Positions 8,035 through 16,486 of a DNA stretch of 36,816 nucleotides are shown here, one piece after another (within the stretch, counting starts at the first letter, position 1; each line of letters starts with the position of its first letter). A program made the position numbers and the translations under genes. The notes beneath the pieces are model-generated. The model had not been told where the DNA came from. It saw only the letters and a program-made list of their open reading frames with translations, and did not search any database. This DNA is from Verrucomicrobiota bacterium (GTDB lineage: Bacteria > Verrucomicrobiota > Verrucomicrobiia > Limisphaerales > UBA8199), in the NCBI GenBank assembly GCA_003176045.1, contig PSRM01000009.1:1-36816 (forward strand), in the 5' to 3' direction.

Positions 8035-11000
8035 ATGGTATGCTCTCACACCGACCGCGAAGAAACACCGCATTTTGAGGCCGCGGGCGACAGGACCCAT
8101 CGAACCGTAATCCGCGGTGCTGGACGCTACCTCACGGTCGCGGTTCTGCTGGGAGGCCTCGCCGCAATAGCGGCTCCTGCCAGTCCTTCCAACCAGATAG
8201 AATTCAACAAACAAATCCGGCCTATTCTCGCCGATAACTGCTACTTGTGCCACGGGCCGGATAAGGGCACACGCAAGGTCGGCCTGAGAATGGATAATCG
8301 CGACGCCGCGCTGCAAGGAGTCAAAGGCCGGCCAGCCATTGTACCGGGAAAGAGTGCCACCAGTGAGTTGGTCAAAAGGGTCATCAGCACCGATCCCGAG
8401 TATCGGATGCCTCACAAAGATTCGGGCAGGACGCTGACTCAACAGCAAATTTCACTCCTAAAGCAGTGGGTAGACCAGGGGGCCAAGTACGAGCCGCACT
8501 GGGCTTATACCCCTCCACGAAAAAAGACGCTTCCGGAGATTAAAAATGCTGCATGGGTGCGCAATCCGGTCGATGCATTCATCCTGTCGGAACTGGAGAA
8601 GCAGAGTTTGGGGCCTGCACCGCAAGCCGATCGGCGCACGCTCGTCCGGCGCTTGAGCCTGGATTTGCTCGGTTTGCCGCCCACTCCTGAAGACGTGGAC
8701 GCGTTCGTGGCGGACAAATCGCCTGACGCATACGAACGGCTTGTAGATCGGCTGCTGGCTTCGCCTCATTTCGGCGAGCGGATGGCCGTGTATTGGCTGG
8801 ACCTGGTGCGTTTCGCGGACACTGTTGGATATCACGGAGACCAGAACACCGACGTGTGGCCCTATCGCGATTATGTGATACGAGCCTTCAACGATAACAT
8901 GCCTTTCGACCAGTTCACCCGCGAGCAGCTTGCGGGCGACCTCCTCCCGAACGCCAGCGTTCAGCAGCGCGTGGCCTCGGCCTACAATCGCCTCAACATG
9001 GTCACTCGCGAAGGCGGCGCCCAGGCGAAAGAATATCTCGCGAAATATGCCGCGGATCGTGTTCGCACGACTTCGAGCGTTTGGATGGCTACTACTCTCG
9101 GCTGCACTCAATGCCACGACCACAAATTTGATCCGTTCACTTCCCGCGATTTCTACAGCTTCGCCGCCTTCTTTGCCGATGTGGAAGAGCAGGGCGTCTA
9201 TGAATCCAGCGGCTTTTACAGTGCGTTCCCGCCCGTCATTCGTGTGCCACAGAGCAAAACCGACGAAACCAAACTTGCCGACTTGGCCAGCGCCGAGTCT
9301 CAAGCAGCCAAAGAAGAAGCCACCGCACGCCAACTGAGCACCGCTCTTCATAGCAGCGTCAATAAAGGGGCGGGGACGGCCTTGTCTCCGCACTCTCAAC
9401 ACAAAATTGAAACAGGTGGGGACGAGGCCGTTCCCGCCCCTGTAGGCCCGGTGCCCTCACCGGGCGAAAAGGACGTGGCTCAAGCCCTGGGCCTAAGCGC
9501 GGAAGCCCTCACCAAAGCCCTGACCGAATGGGAGACCGCCACTCGCCCCCTCGCTCAGTCCGCCGAGGACAAAGAGGTCCCTCTGATCATCGAAGATGAG
9601 GTAAACGGCGGGAAGAAAGAGGGTGAATGGCGCCTGGTCGAAACAGCCGCTAGTAAGCCCACCCATAGCGGCAAACGTGTGCGCGAGCAGTCCTCCGATG
9701 GTCTGGTTCAGCATTTCGCCAATGAGTTCAAGAAGCCGCACAAAGTAAAAAAAGGAGAGCGCGTTTACGCCTATGTCTTTCTCGACCCGGAAAAGCTTCC
9801 GCAGACCCTCATGCTCCAATGCTTCTCCGGAGAACGTGGCTGGGAGCACAGGGCTTATTGGGGCAAGGACTTGATTCCCTTCGGGGCTGTCGGCACAGAC
9901 CAACACAATCATCGGCATTTTGGAGATTTGCCATCTGCCGGAAAATGGGTCCGGCTGGAGGTTGATCTGGAAAAGGTTGGGCTTGGAGCCGGCAAAGAAA
10001 TTCAAGGGCTCGCCTTTACCCAACACGGCGGCCGCGTCTGGTGGGATGAAGGGGGCGTGTTGTCGAAGAGCCCATTATCCGATGCGCTCATCGCGGTTTT
10101 CAAGAAGGATGCTTCCGAATGGACGGACAATGACCACAAAGAACTGCTCGCCGAATTCTTTGATGCGCGCGGTTTGAAGAAAGCAGAGGACAACCACGCA
10201 GCCGCACGCCGAGCCAAAGATGAGTTTGAGAAGAAACTTCCGCTCTGTGTGACTACAGAATCGGTGGCACCTCGCACGACTCACATTCTGCCGCGTGGCA
10301 ACTGGATGGACGAGTCCGGCCCAATCGTGCAGCCGGCCACACCCGAATCCCTCAGAGCCGTCATGGTGCAAGGGAGCGCGGACAGCTTGTCCGCGCGAAC
10401 AAATACAGTCCGCCAAACCCGCCTGGACCTGGCCAACTGGCTCGTCTCCCGCGACAACCCATTGACCGCCCGCGTCATGGTAAATCGCCTCTGGAAACTC
10501 TATTTCGGCACCGGCCTCTCTAAGGTACTCGACGACCTCGGCACTCGCGGCGAATGGCCGCAGTACGGCGACTTGCTCGACTGGCTGGCCGTGGAGTTCA
10601 TGGACAGCCATTGGGATGTAAAGCACATGGTCCGGATCCTCGTAACTTCGTCGGCTTATATGCAGGATTCCAAACCGACAACAAAACTGAAGGAATTGGA
10701 TCCATACAATCGACTTTATGCACGCCAATCGCGATGGCGGCTCGAAGCCGAGTTCGTGCGTGACAATGCCCTGGAGATCTGCGGACTGCTGAACACAAAA
10801 ATCGGCGGACCCAGCGCTAAGCCGTATCAACCGTCCGACTACTACAAAGAGTTGAACTTCCCCAAGCGGACCTACACGCCCGACAAGGGCGAGGACCAGT
10901 ACCGCCGCGGCCTTTACACGCACTGGCAGCGCACATTCCTGCACCCGAGTCTGGCCGCGTTCGACGCGCCATCACGAGAGGAGTGCACCGCGGAGCGCAA

Positions 11001-11358
11001 CATTTCCAATTCGCCGCTCCAGGCGTTGGATTTGCTAAATGATCTCACCTATGTGGAAGCGTCGAGGGTCTTTGGCGAGCACATTATTGAGCAGGGCGGA
11101 GGGACCTTCGAGGAACGATTGCGATGGGCTTATCGCCGTGCCCTGGGCCGTGAACCGCGCGAAAATGAGCAAGAGACCATGAAGCAATTCTTCGAGCAGC
11201 AGTCTGCCCAGTTCAAAAGCGACCCTGATTCTGCAAGGGAATTAATACACACAGGCTATGCGCCGGTGCCGGAAAAATTGGACACGATCGAACTGGCGGC
11301 CTGGACCTCAGTGGCGCGCACGATTTTAAATCTGCACGAAACCATCACACGGTATTGA
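8035..11358 (+). CDS. Planctomycete-type cytochrome c / DUF1549 / DUF1553 (PSD1) protein
   Basis: About 1107 residues. Signal-like segment YLTVAVLLGGLAAIAA precedes the PSCyt1 domain: FNKQIRPILADNCYLCHGPD with heme motif CYLCH at residues 69-73, then YRMPHKDSGRTL and LLKQWVDQGAKY. The DUF1549 (PSCyt2) region starts NPVDAFILSELE and contains RLVDRLLASPHFGERMA, YWLDLVRFADT, and a second CxxCH (CTQCHDHKFDPF, Cys357). DUF1553 follows from PRGNWMDESGP through NPLTARVMVNRLWK to NSPLQALDLLND. A middle section (about residues 440-480) contains inserted repeat DNA. Proteins of this family are exported and nearly always encoded beside DUF1501, as here; they are linked to polysaccharide breakdown in Planctomycetes-Verrucomicrobia but have no assigned reaction. 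ATG 8035 fits the leader; ATG 7957 and TTG 7915 are alternatives. Confidence 0.9.
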   Translation: MVCSHTDREETPHFEAAGDRTHRTVIRGAGRYLTVAVLLGGLAAIAAPASPSNQIEFNKQIRPILADNCYLCHGPDKGTRKVGLRMDNRDAALQGVKGRPAIVPGKSATSELVKRVISTDPEYRMPHKDSGRTLTQQQISLLKQWVDQGAKYEPHWAYTPPRKKTLPEIKNAAWVRNPVDAFILSELEKQSLGPAPQADRRTLVRRLSLDLLGLPPTPEDVDAFVADKSPDAYERLVDRLLASPHFGERMAVYWLDLVRFADTVGYHGDQNTDVWPYRDYVIRAFNDNMPFDQFTREQLAGDLLPNASVQQRVASAYNRLNMVTREGGAQAKEYLAKYAADRVRTTSSVWMATTLGCTQCHDHKFDPFTSRDFYSFAAFFADVEEQGVYESSGFYSAFPPVIRVPQSKTDETKLADLASAESQAAKEEATARQLSTALHSSVNKGAGTALSPHSQHKIETGGDEAVPAPVGPVPSPGEKDVAQALGLSAEALTKALTEWETATRPLAQSAEDKEVPLIIEDEVNGGKKEGEWRLVETAASKPTHSGKRVREQSSDGLVQHFANEFKKPHKVKKGERVYAYVFLDPEKLPQTLMLQCFSGERGWEHRAYWGKDLIPFGAVGTDQHNHRHFGDLPSAGKWVRLEVDLEKVGLGAGKEIQGLAFTQHGGRVWWDEGGVLSKSPLSDALIAVFKKDASEWTDNDHKELLAEFFDARGLKKAEDNHAAARRAKDEFEKKLPLCVTTESVAPRTTHILPRGNWMDESGPIVQPATPESLRAVMVQGSADSLSARTNTVRQTRLDLANWLVSRDNPLTARVMVNRLWKLYFGTGLSKVLDDLGTRGEWPQYGDLLDWLAVEFMDSHWDVKHMVRILVTSSAYMQDSKPTTKLKELDPYNRLYARQSRWRLEAEFVRDNALEICGLLNTKIGGPSAKPYQPSDYYKELNFPKRTYTPDKGEDQYRRGLYTHWQRTFLHPSLAAFDAPSREECTAERNISNSPLQALDLLNDLTYVEASRVFGEHIIEQGGGTFEERLRWAYRRALGREPRENEQETMKQFFEQQSAQFKSDPDSARELIHTGYAPVPEKLDTIELAAWTSVARTILNLHETITRY
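9364..9462 (+). repeat. Inverted repeat inserted in the PSD1 coding sequence
   Basis: The arms GGGGCGGGGACGGCCTTGTC (9368-9387) and GGACGAGGCCGTTCCCGCCC (9420-9439) are imperfect complements, followed by a second hairpin CCCGGTGCCCTCACCGGG. The encoded residues are Gly/Pro/Ser-rich and unlike the surrounding protein. It lies in frame between conserved parts, so it was tolerated as an insertion. Confidence 0.65.
10371..10401 (+). repeat. GGAGCGC hairpin inside the PSD1 gene
   Basis: GGGAGCGCGGACAGCTTGTC followed by CGCGCG forms the stem GCGCGGACA-GC-TTGTCCGCGC. It encodes GSADSLSARTN inside the DUF1553 region, just before the conserved RLDLANWLVSRDNPLTARV segment. It is a single-ended member of the GGAGYGCG family found between other genes. 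Confidence 0.6.
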
Positions 11359-11402
11359 AATGAAGCCGCCATTAGCACGATGGGACTCGAACCTCGCGAA
11401 GC

Positions 11403-11497
11403 GTTTGGAGTGCGGCGCATTCCGCCGCTTTGGATTTTGCTCGGTCGTCGAATCAAAAGCGCCAGAGGACTGGCGCACTCCAAGACGCTTCGCGGCC
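11403..11497. repeat. GGAGTGCG hairpin-family element between PSD1 and DUF1501 genes
   Basis: The left unit TTGGAGTGCGGCGCATTCCG continues into CCGCTTT. The right unit AAAGCGCCAGAGGACTGGCG is followed by CACTCCAAGACGCTTCGCG. The flanks match while the palindromic cores differ (GGCGCATTCCGCC against CGCCAGAGGACTGGCG). It fills the 158-base gap and lies just upstream of the DUF1501 start. Confidence 0.8.
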
Positions 11498-11516
11498 TCG
11501 AACGCTGCTATTCTTT

Positions 11517-12932
11517 ATGCATCCTGATTTCGAACAAACTTTGCGGGTCACCCGCCGCCAGTTCTTCGGCAGAACCGCCCGCGGCATTGGAGGTCTTGCG
11601 CTGGCCTCGCTGGTGAATCCGGCGCTGCTCCGCGCTGCCCAGGAAGGATCCGCCGGCACATTGCCCATCGCTCCCAAAGCGAGGCGCGTGATTTATCTCA
11701 CCATGGCCGGCGGGCCGTCGCACCTGGAGACTTTCGACTACAAGCCCACCCTTGCGAAAATGGACGGGCAACCGATCCCTAAATCGCTCACCGATGGCCA
11801 ACCGATTGCCCAGCTTCAAGGCGCAAAAGAATTGAAGTGCCTTGGCCCGCAGCACACATTCAGCCGCCACGGCGAGTCGCAACAGCAAATCAGCGAAATT
11901 CTGCCGCACATCAGCGGCATTGCCGACGAGATTTGCATCATCCGCTCGATGGTTACTGAGCAGATCAATCATGATCCCGCGCAAACCCTGATGAACACCG
12001 GCACCAGCATCTCGGGCCGGCCAAGCATCGGCTCATGGCTGAATTATGGGCTGGGCAGCGAAAACCAGAACCTGCCCGGTTTTGTCGTGCTAACGTCCGA
12101 GGGTGGCGGCCAGGGTCAGCCGATTTCCGCGCGGCAATGGGCCAGCGGCTTTTTGCCGAGCAAATATCAAGGCGTTAAATTCCAATCCTCGGGAGAACCG
12201 GTCATCTATGTGAGCAACCCGCCCGGTGTTTGCCGCCAATGCCAGTCCGAAGTGGTGAAATGTGTAAAGGAACTGGATCGCCAACTCGATGACGTGGTGG
12301 ACGATCCTGAGATTGCCACACGCATCAGCCAATACGAATTGGCCTTTCGCATGCAATCCTCCGTGCCGGAGCTGACCGACTTTTCAGGTGAGCCGCAACA
12401 CATCCTCGAAATGTACGGCACCAAAGGCGGTGACGGCACGTTTGCATCGAACTGCCTGCTGGCCCGCCGCCTGGCCGAACGAGGCGTCCGATTTGTCCAG
12501 GTCTATCACCGCGGCTGGGACCATCACGGAGGCGTGAAGCAGGGGACAAAAACGACCGCCGGTCTGGTGGACCGCGCCTCAGCCGCGCTCATCAAAGACC
12601 TCAAGCAACGTGGGATGCTCGATGAGACATTGGTGATTTGGGGCGGCGAATTCGGGCGCACTCCGATGGCCCAGGGCGATGGCCGCGATCATCATATCAA
12701 AGGCTTCACCATCTGGATGGCCGGTGGCGGCATTCGTGGCGGCGTGACTTACGGCGGCACCGACGATTTCGGTTACAACGCCGTCGAGAACATAGTGGAC
12801 GTCCACGATTTCCACGCCACGCTCCTCTATCTCTTCGGTATAGATCACAAGAAGCTCACCTACCGATTCCAGGGCCGCGATTTTAGACTGACGGACGTGC
12901 ATGGGAATGTGGTGAAGGCGGTGCTGGCCTAA
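11517..12932 (+). CDS. Tat-exported DUF1501 (sulfatase-fold) protein
   Basis: 471 residues. The N-terminus has a twin-arginine signal: VTRRQFFGRTARGIGGLALA. The body carries DUF1501 landmarks: IYLTMAGGPSHLETFDYKP, FSRHGESQQQISEILPHISGIADEICIIRSM, EQINHDPAQTLMNTG, GRPSIGSWLNYGLG, LPGFVVLTS, then VYHRGWDHH and VIWGGEFGRTP near the C-terminus, with a late DFHATLLYLFGIDH. The fold resembles alkaline phosphatase/sulfatase, but the catalytic formylglycine motif of true sulfatases is absent. It is folded in the cytoplasm and exported by Tat, and is encoded directly after the PSD1 partner, so the two probably act together outside the cytoplasm. ATG 11517 puts the RR motif at a normal distance; longer starts lie in the repeat. 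Confidence 0.92.
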   Translation: MHPDFEQTLRVTRRQFFGRTARGIGGLALASLVNPALLRAAQEGSAGTLPIAPKARRVIYLTMAGGPSHLETFDYKPTLAKMDGQPIPKSLTDGQPIAQLQGAKELKCLGPQHTFSRHGESQQQISEILPHISGIADEICIIRSMVTEQINHDPAQTLMNTGTSISGRPSIGSWLNYGLGSENQNLPGFVVLTSEGGGQGQPISARQWASGFLPSKYQGVKFQSSGEPVIYVSNPPGVCRQCQSEVVKCVKELDRQLDDVVDDPEIATRISQYELAFRMQSSVPELTDFSGEPQHILEMYGTKGGDGTFASNCLLARRLAERGVRFVQVYHRGWDHHGGVKQGTKTTAGLVDRASAALIKDLKQRGMLDETLVIWGGEFGRTPMAQGDGRDHHIKGFTIWMAGGGIRGGVTYGGTDDFGYNAVENIVDVHDFHATLLYLFGIDHKKLTYRFQGRDFRLTDVHGNVVKAVLA

Positions 12933-12989
12933 GCCAGCGTGGAACGGCCCTATCGCGCGTGCCACAAGCTTTCGATGAACCTGACGACA

Positions 12990-13056
12990 GACTGAGGACA
13001 CGAATTACACGAATTAACACGAATTCGTGCAAATTCGTGAAATTCGTGTCTTCCTT
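12990..13056. repeat. ACGAATT-type inverted repeat after the DUF1501 gene
   Basis: Three imperfect copies of ACACGAATT on the left (ACACGAATTACACGAATTAA) face AATTCGTGCAAATTCGTG and AATTCGTGTC on the right. The two halves are complementary, so the transcript would fold into a long AT-rich hairpin. A related phrase CACGAATGAACACGAATAG supplies the start of the PilP-like gene at 30525. No gene is seen in 12933-13147. Confidence 0.7.
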
Positions 13057-13147
13057 GTGGCTCATCGATGGGATTAGCCGCTGCTGACATTTGGTGTCTC
13101 CTAACGGAGCTTGCGATTTGGGTGGCGCCCTGTGAATCTAGCCGGAA

Positions 13148-14827
13148 ATGGCACAAAAATCTTTCTGTCTTCAATTTTTCTGTCTTGTTCTGTTTCTTGC
13201 TTTATTCGCATCTCGGTTCCCGGGGTGCGGTCAAACCACAAACTCCATCACTCCTCAAACCGTCCTCGATGCCGAGAAATTGATCGGGCTGGATTTCTCG
13301 GCGGCGAAGATTGACATGATGCTCAAGGATTTGCAGGAGCAACGGGGGCGGTTCGATTCGCTTCACAAGCTGCCGCTCTCGAACAGCATTGTGCCCGCGA
13401 TCCTTTTCAATCCGATTCCGGTAGGGATGAAGCTGGACTGCGCCCCACATAAATCGTCCTTCAGGCTGACGCCGGCCGGAAGGGTTAAGTTGCCTGCCAA
13501 TTTAGATGATCTTGCGTTCTACTCAATAGGCGAACTGGCGACGCTCATTAAGTCACGGCAGATCACTTCCGAGAAACTGACGAGGTTCTATCTCGAACGC
13601 CTCAAGCGGTATGATCCGAAACTCGAATGTGTGGTCACACTCACGGAAGAACTGGCACTTCAACAAGCGCGCCGTGCGGACGCTGAACTGGCGGCAGGGA
13701 AATACCGAGGACCATTGCACGGTATTCCGTACGGCGCGAAGGATTTGCTGGCCACGAAGGGCATTCGCACGACGTGGGGAACGGCGCCATACACGAACCA
13801 GGTCTTTGATTTCGATGCCACGGTGATTAAGCGGCTTGAAGAGGCGGGCGCGGTGCTGGTCGCCAAGACCACTCTGGGCGAGTTGGCCATGGATGATACA
13901 TGGTTCGGAGGCAAGACCCACAACCCGTGGAACCTCAAGGACGGGTCGAGCGGGTCCTCCGCGGGATCCTGCGCTGCTACTTCGGCGGGCTTGCTTCCAT
14001 TCGCAATTGGCTCAGAAACCTATGGCTCAATTGTCTCGCCGTGCGACCGCTGCGGAGTTACTGGCCTGCGCCCGAGTTACGGACGTGTTAGCCGGACCGG
14101 CGCTATGGCACTGAGTTGGACGATGGATAAGATCGGCCCGATTTGCCACACGGTCGAGGATTGCGCCATTGTTTTTCACGCGATTTATGGGCCGGATGGC
14201 ATTGACCAGACATTGTATGATTTGCCTTTCAGCTACGATTCGAGGATCAAGCTGAAGAAGCTGCGGATTGGGTATCTGAAAAAGGATTTCGATGGGGAGA
14301 AGGGCGAGCGCAAGGACAACGATGCGGCATCGCTTCAAAAGATGCGCGAGCTCGGCGCAGACCTGATCCCGATCGAGCTTCCTAAGTATCCACTTGGGAA
14401 TATCTCCTTTGTATTGTCCACCGAAGCGGCTACTGCGTTTGATGACCTGACTCGAAGCGGGCGGGAGGATTGGATGAAACAGCAGGGAGCCGAAGCCTGG
14501 CCGAATGCTTTCCGCCAACGCCGCTTTGTGCCCGCGGTCGAGTACCTTCAGGCGCAACGCTTGCGGTACTTGTTGATCCAGGATACGGCGAAAGTTTTCG
14601 AGAAAGTGGATTTGTTTTTGGCCCCGTCTTTGGCCGGGCGCAGCTCGCTGCTGAGCAATCTTACGGGTCATCCTTGCGTAGTGGTGCCGAATGGGTTCTC
14701 AAAGGCGGGGACTCCGACGAGTATCTGTTTTATCGGAAAATTATTTGGGGAAGGGGAGTTGTTGGCCGCGGCGAAGCAGTATCAGGATGCGACGGATTTC
14801 CATTGGAAGCATCCGAGGCTGGATTGA
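13148..14827 (+). CDS. Exported amidase (amidase-signature family)
   Basis: 559 residues. A hydrophobic leader (FCLQFFCLVLFLALFASRF) ends near Cys27 in FPGC, so it may be a lipoprotein, although the lipobox is not canonical. Catalytic elements of amidase-signature enzymes are visible: Lys198 in HGIPYGAKDLLA, the Ser-rich motif GSSGSSAGS starting at 266, and nucleophile Ser294 in GSETYGSIVSP. Downstream GVTGLRPSYGRVSRTGAM and DKIGPICHTVEDCA are also typical. The family hydrolyses amide bonds through a Ser-cisSer-Lys triad; the substrate cannot be read from sequence. An N-terminal extension of about 125 residues precedes the core (YSIGELATLIKSRQITSEKL), as in other exported members. The gene converges on the DUF1080 gene across a single repeat element. 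Confidence 0.92.
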   Translation: MAQKSFCLQFFCLVLFLALFASRFPGCGQTTNSITPQTVLDAEKLIGLDFSAAKIDMMLKDLQEQRGRFDSLHKLPLSNSIVPAILFNPIPVGMKLDCAPHKSSFRLTPAGRVKLPANLDDLAFYSIGELATLIKSRQITSEKLTRFYLERLKRYDPKLECVVTLTEELALQQARRADAELAAGKYRGPLHGIPYGAKDLLATKGIRTTWGTAPYTNQVFDFDATVIKRLEEAGAVLVAKTTLGELAMDDTWFGGKTHNPWNLKDGSSGSSAGSCAATSAGLLPFAIGSETYGSIVSPCDRCGVTGLRPSYGRVSRTGAMALSWTMDKIGPICHTVEDCAIVFHAIYGPDGIDQTLYDLPFSYDSRIKLKKLRIGYLKKDFDGEKGERKDNDAASLQKMRELGADLIPIELPKYPLGNISFVLSTEAATAFDDLTRSGREDWMKQQGAEAWPNAFRQRRFVPAVEYLQAQRLRYLLIQDTAKVFEKVDLFLAPSLAGRSSLLSNLTGHPCVVVPNGFSKAGTPTSICFIGKLFGEGELLAAAKQYQDATDFHWKHPRLD

Positions 14828-14828
14828 G

Positions 14829-14898
14829 GAGCGCCGAATTCCATTTCGGCGCGTCACAGGCGCAAGCTCCTTCAAGCCGAAACGGAGTTCGGCACTCC
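14829..14898. repeat. GGAGCGC hairpin-family element between convergent genes
   Basis: GGAGCGCCGAATTCCATTTC followed by GGCGCG on the left, and GCCGAAACGGAGTTCGGC followed by ACTCC on the right. It occupies nearly the whole 73-base gap between the amidase stop and the DUF1080 stop, and could act as a bidirectional terminator. The closest relative is the element at 31081-31152. Confidence 0.8.
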
Positions 14899-14900
14899 GA

Positions 14901-16325
14901 TCAGAGGGGTTTAATTCGTATATTCCGAAACGCGACGGGGTCGTTGTGGCCGGCGAAGCCGAAGTGGCCTGAGGTGCGGTCCTTGCCGGGATGCGGATGA
15001 TCGTGCATGAATTCCTTCACGTTGGCCAGATCGCAGTCGAGGATAACGGTGCCATTCAGTTCCACTTTGATTTTTGAGCCTTGCACGGTTACTTCCTCAA
15101 AGTTCCATTGGCCGATTGCGCGTTGATAGCCTCGCGCGGCGGGGACCATGCCGTAGGCTGAGCCGTGGGCCTGGCGCGGATCTATTTTTTCGCCGGTGGC
15201 CTTTTCGTAATTGTCATCCAGCACCTGGACTTCGCACATGCCTTCGTAAGCGGTGTCGCCATGGCCGGGGTAGCGGATGGCCAAACCATTGTTGCCGCCG
15301 GGCGGCATTTTGAATTCCAAACGCGCGACGAAATCCGAGTACTCCCCGACCGTATATGGAGTGCCGCCTTTGTGCGGGCGGCATTGGATGGCGCCGTCCA
15401 CGATTTCATAGTTGTCCGTTGGACCGGCCCAGCCGCTGAAATCGCGCCCGTTGAACACGGACTCGAATCCTTGTTCGCCGTGGCTGGCCAGGATTTTATT
15501 CGCCTCAGTGGCCTTGATTTGGCGGATGAAGATGTTGCGCCAGCGGATTTCGCCGCCGTGCGTTTGGAGTTCGATTGGGCCTTTTGGAGGGACAGGAACC
15601 GCTCGATCATAGTAGTTCTCCAGAAGCGCGTGGTCCACCACGAGTTTGTCATTGAGCCAGACGGTAACGCGCGCGCCCACCATGATGACGTGGAGCGAAT
15701 TCCATTGTCCGAACGGCTTATCGGCGAGCACCAGCGGGTCTTTGCCGGGCGCGCCCGGACTGTTGTTCCAGAGCCCGCCTGAACCTTTGTCGGCGCCGAG
15801 CGGGAACTTGGCTTTCTCAGTGTAATCCCAGATTTGGACCTGGGGACAGCCTCTCAAATAGATGCCGGAATCGGCGAGAGGGACGGTTTTGTACTGAACG
15901 ATTAGTTCGAAGTCACCGTAGTCTTTTTCGGTCGTGGCGTAAGCTCCTCGGCCGTCGTTGACCAGTTCCCCGTTCTCGACCTTCCAATGCTCGCGCATGG
16001 ATTTGGTCCATTTCTCGATTTGGGCCTTACGCTCGGCCTCAGGCATTGCGAGCAACTTGCGATGGTCGTAAGTTTCTCCTCCTCGCCAACCCGTCAGGTC
16101 ACGGCCGTTGAAGAGGGCGTCGAAGCCGGGAGGGGGGGCGAGGATGGGCACTGCGGCAACCACGGAGGCGCAAACACCAAACCGGATGAAAACACCAAAC
16201 ACCAAACACCAAACACCAGAGAAACACCAAGCTCCAAATTTCAAACCCAAACACGGAAGGTTTTTGAACCTTGGTGTTTGGAGTTTCTTTTGTGATTGGC
16301 GTTGGTTGTTAGGTGTTGATTTCAT
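14901..16325 (-). CDS. Exported two-domain DUF1080 protein (3-keto-disaccharide hydrolase family)
   Basis: 474 residues with two DUF1080/LamG-like jelly-roll domains. The first opens GFDALFNGRDLTGWRG (about residue 65) and contains WKVENGELVNDGRG, DFELIVQYKT, DSGIYLRGCPQVQIWDY, GQWNSLHVIMVG and GPIELQTHGGEIRWRNIFIR. The second opens GFESVFNGRDFSGWAG and ends SGHFGFAGHNDPVAFRNIRIK. PF06439 members hydrolyse 3-keto-glycosides by elimination, after an oxidoreductase has oxidised C3; the gene directly upstream encodes such an oxidoreductase. The leader is unusual: a polar basic segment (QSQKKLQTPRFK) followed by LKFGAWCFSGVWCLVFGV, both encoded by a heptamer-armed repeat, ending CASVVAAVP. ATG 16325 is the natural start; no clear ribosome binding site precedes it. 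The reaction is inferred from family and neighbour. Confidence 0.9.
   Translation of the reverse strand: MKSTPNNQRQSQKKLQTPRFKNLPCLGLKFGAWCFSGVWCLVFGVFIRFGVCASVVAAVPILAPPPGFDALFNGRDLTGWRGGETYDHRKLLAMPEAERKAQIEKWTKSMREHWKVENGELVNDGRGAYATTEKDYGDFELIVQYKTVPLADSGIYLRGCPQVQIWDYTEKAKFPLGADKGSGGLWNNSPGAPGKDPLVLADKPFGQWNSLHVIMVGARVTVWLNDKLVVDHALLENYYDRAVPVPPKGPIELQTHGGEIRWRNIFIRQIKATEANKILASHGEQGFESVFNGRDFSGWAGPTDNYEIVDGAIQCRPHKGGTPYTVGEYSDFVARLEFKMPPGGNNGLAIRYPGHGDTAYEGMCEVQVLDDNYEKATGEKIDPRQAHGSAYGMVPAARGYQRAIGQWNFEEVTVQGSKIKVELNGTVILDCDLANVKEFMHDHPHPGKDRTSGHFGFAGHNDPVAFRNIRIKPL
16174..16312 (-). repeat. TGGTGTT heptamer-armed element, copy A (encodes the DUF1080 signal peptide)
   Basis: On the plus strand (AAACACC)x4 spans 16190-16217, then AGAGAAACACCAAG, a central part, and TTGGTGTTTGGAGTTTC at 16271-16287. 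The 41 bases around the array and AGAG junction match the copy at 30541. Read on the minus strand it encodes basic residues and then WCLVFGV-type hydrophobic residues. Confidence 0.88.
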
Positions 16326-16486
16326 TGGTAGCGAGACTGTAGGCGAGAACTTGCGTGGTTTTTGGCAAACGAATAGGAACAAAACAGACTCGTAAACCTC
16401 ATTCGTGTGCCCCTCATTCGTTTGCCAAAAGTGCAGGCCGCAAAGGGACTCCTTACGTCGTCCCCTACAGGTATCGCGGCGCTCGC
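16326..16486. repeat. Spacer with inverted repeat and a shared 20+ base repeat
   Basis: Between Gfo/Idh and DUF1080. The arms TTTTGGCAAACGAAT (near 16360-16374) and ATTCGTTTGCCAAAA (16416-16430) are complementary. Next, GGACTCCTTACGTCGTCCCC (16447-16466) is the inverse of a block at 27822-27841. Frames open upstream of the DUF1080 start run through this repeat DNA and were not used. Confidence 0.7.
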
